DNA from: Veillonellaceae bacterium
GTDB taxonomy: Bacteria; Bacillota_C; Negativicutes; Veillonellales; Veillonellaceae
Assembly: GCA_902834965.1 (NCBI GenBank)
Contig: CADFKY010000071.1
Span: 1 to 5,538, forward strand
Direction: 5' to 3'
DNA length: 5,538 bases
How positions within the stretch are numbered: position 1 is the stretch's first letter; each line of letters opens with the position of its first letter. The notes below the pieces were generated by a model that did no database searches, was not told where the DNA came from, and saw only the letters and a list, made by a program, of their open reading frames with translations. The position numbers and the translations under genes were made by a program. Shown piece by piece: positions 4,350-5,538 of this stretch.

Positions 4350-5538
4350 TATTCTACCTCCTGTGCATCTGTAATTGCGGAAATCATGGATTGGCCTTTG
4401 ATCAAGGTTTCGTTATATTCACTAGCAGGAACACTATCGCGAACGATACCTGCGCCAGCGCGAACATAGACCTTACCGCCTTTATTCATAGCCATACGGA
4501 TGCCGATACATACGTCCATGTTACCGGAGAAGTCGATGTAACCTACAGCGCCGCCGTATACACCGCGCGGGCTTTTTTCAAGTTCGTGTAAAATCTCGAT
4601 AGCACGAATTTTAGGAGCCCCGGACAATGTACCAGCTGGCAATGTAGCACCGATAGCATCGAGAGCATCTTTACCGTCTTGAATGTCACCACTTACAGTA
4701 GATGTAATGTGGATTACATGAGAGAAACGTTGCAACATATGTAACGCCTCTACTTTTACGGAACCAAATTTAGAAATTTTACCTAAGTCGTTCCGGCCAA
4801 GGTCAACGAGCATGTTATGTTCAGCCAACTCTTTCTCGTCGTTAATGAGCTTTTCTTCAATAGCGAGGTCCTCTGCTTCGGTTTTACCGCGGCGCATAGT
4901 ACCGGCAATTGGGAAGGTGTACATTTTACCATCTGTCAATTTTACCAATGTTTCTGGAGAAGCACCTGTAAGCTCTACATCGCCACCAGATAGGTAGAAC
5001 ATATATGGAGATGGGTTCAATGTACGCAATACGCGGTATGCATTTAACAAGCTACCATCGAACTCAGCTTCACGGCGATTAGATACAACACATTGGAAGA
5101 TATCCCCTTCCTTAATGTAATGCTGTGTCTTTTTAACAACTGCTTCAAACTCGTCCTTTGTAAATTCAGAAGTGAACTCTGTTTTAAGAATGCCTTTTGG
5201 AACATCTGCCTCTTTGCCGTTTACTACGAGATCAGCTAATGCTTTAAGTTCAAGCTCAGCCTTGTTATAATTGCGTTCTAAATCGTTTGTACTAATATTA
5301 GCAATCAGGTAGATTTTGTTTTTGTAATGGTCGAATGCGATTACCTTATCGAAGAGCATAAGGTCTACATCGTTGACCATAGCAGGGTCATCATCTGGTG
5401 TTGGGAAATCGAGGGTTGGCTCGATATAGCGGATATATTCGCAAGCAAAGTAACCTACAAAGCCGCCTGTGAATGTTGGTAATTCTTCTAAGCGAGGGCT
5501 TTTATATTGGCTCAAAATATTGCGAATCTCTGCAGCTG
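4349..5538 (-). CDS. trpE: Anthranilate synthase component I, partial (N-terminus missing)
   Basis: Chorismate-binding subunit that makes anthranilate from chorismate and ammonia supplied by TrpG. The frame stays open to the window edge, reading AAEIRNILSQYKSP upstream of the internal TTG at 5515. That TTG is therefore an ordinary leucine codon, not the start. About 396 residues are visible; TrpE is usually near 500, so roughly 100 N-terminal residues, including the LLES-type tryptophan feedback site, lie outside. Numbering from the TTG codon, visible motifs are TGGFVGYFA (16-24), GDIFQCVVSNR (137-147), SPETLVK (186-192), FPIAGTMRRGKT (201-212), AEHNMLVDLGRND (231-243), PAGTLSGAPK (293-302) and YVRAGAGIVRDS (350-361). 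These are the conserved chorismate-enzyme blocks. PIAGT rather than PIKGT at 202-206 is typical of TrpE and argues against the PabB paralogue. Feedback control by tryptophan is expected but its site is not visible. Confidence 0.96.
   Translation of the reverse strand, partial: AAEIRNILSQYKSPRLEELPTFTGGFVGYFACEYIRYIEPTLDFPTPDDDPAMVNDVDLMLFDKVIAFDHYKNKIYLIANISTNDLERNYNKAELELKALADLVVNGKEADVPKGILKTEFTSEFTKDEFEAVVKKTQHYIKEGDIFQCVVSNRREAEFDGSLLNAYRVLRTLNPSPYMFYLSGGDVELTGASPETLVKLTDGKMYTFPIAGTMRRGKTEAEDLAIEEKLINDEKELAEHNMLVDLGRNDLGKISKFGSVKVEALHMLQRFSHVIHITSTVSGDIQDGKDALDAIGATLPAGTLSGAPKIRAIEILHELEKSPRGVYGGAVGYIDFSGNMDVCIGIRMAMNKGGKVYVRAGAGIVRDSVPASEYNETLIKGQSMISAITDAQEVE
4357..4362 (-). promoter_or_regulatory. 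Ribosome-binding site of trpG within the end of trpE
   Basis: A perfect AGGAGG on the minus strand lies 7 nt before the trpG ATG and within the last codons of trpE. It fixes the start and supports coupled translation of the two anthranilate synthase subunits. Confidence 0.85.

Noticed and set aside
4349..5515. trpE starting at the TTG at 5515
   Set aside because: The frame stays open upstream to the window edge and continues TrpE-like sequence, and the conserved TrpE N-terminal region would otherwise be missing. The gene is simply cut by the window.

Overview
The window carries most of a tryptophan biosynthesis operon, transcribed entirely on the minus strand. From upstream to downstream the order is trpE (5' end cut off by the window edge), trpG, a 526-bp gap, trpD, a fused trpC-trpF gene, a 138-bp gap, and trpB (3' half cut off). 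The proteins cover chorismate to anthranilate (TrpE/TrpG), phosphoribosylation (TrpD), isomerisation and indole-ring closure (TrpCF), and condensation of indole with serine (TrpB). trpA would be expected beyond coordinate 1 and the operon promoter or attenuator beyond coordinate 5538; neither can be seen.

The AT-rich sequence, strong AGGAGG/AAGGAG ribosome-binding sites, separate trpE and trpG, and fused TrpC-TrpF suggest a low-GC Firmicute-type bacterium. A Veillonella-like member of the Negativicutes is my best guess from general resemblance; no rRNA or other marker is present to confirm it.

Coding junctions are tight. trpE and trpG share one base (TAATG). trpD and trpCF are separated by one codon in the same reading frame (TAA CCA TTG), and trpCF appears to start at TTG. 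Translational coupling is likely at both junctions.

The notable part is the trpG-trpD gap (3257-3782). It has no credible gene but is packed with palindromes. Two large imperfect inverted repeats of about 171 bp (3269-3439) and 155 bp (3606-3760) share a G/C-rich core (29 of 32 aligned positions identical, plus three gap positions) in opposite orientation, while their arms differ. Between them lie a 36-nt inverted repeat containing a TATAAT, a hairpin with an 8-bp perfect stem flanked by an 8-bp direct repeat, and an A/T-rich palindrome. The trpD-proximal element ends against the trpD Shine-Dalgarno. Its arm mismatches that can wobble are all G-U compatible only in the trp mRNA sense. The simplest reading is a dispersed palindromic (MITE/REP-like) repeat family inserted in the operon, one copy of which may now act as an mRNA structure controlling trpD.

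The trpCF-trpB gap (605-742) holds smaller palindromes and another isolated TATAAT, possibly a weak internal promoter or processing region for trpB. No tRNA, rRNA, CRISPR array, transposase gene or complete insertion sequence was seen.
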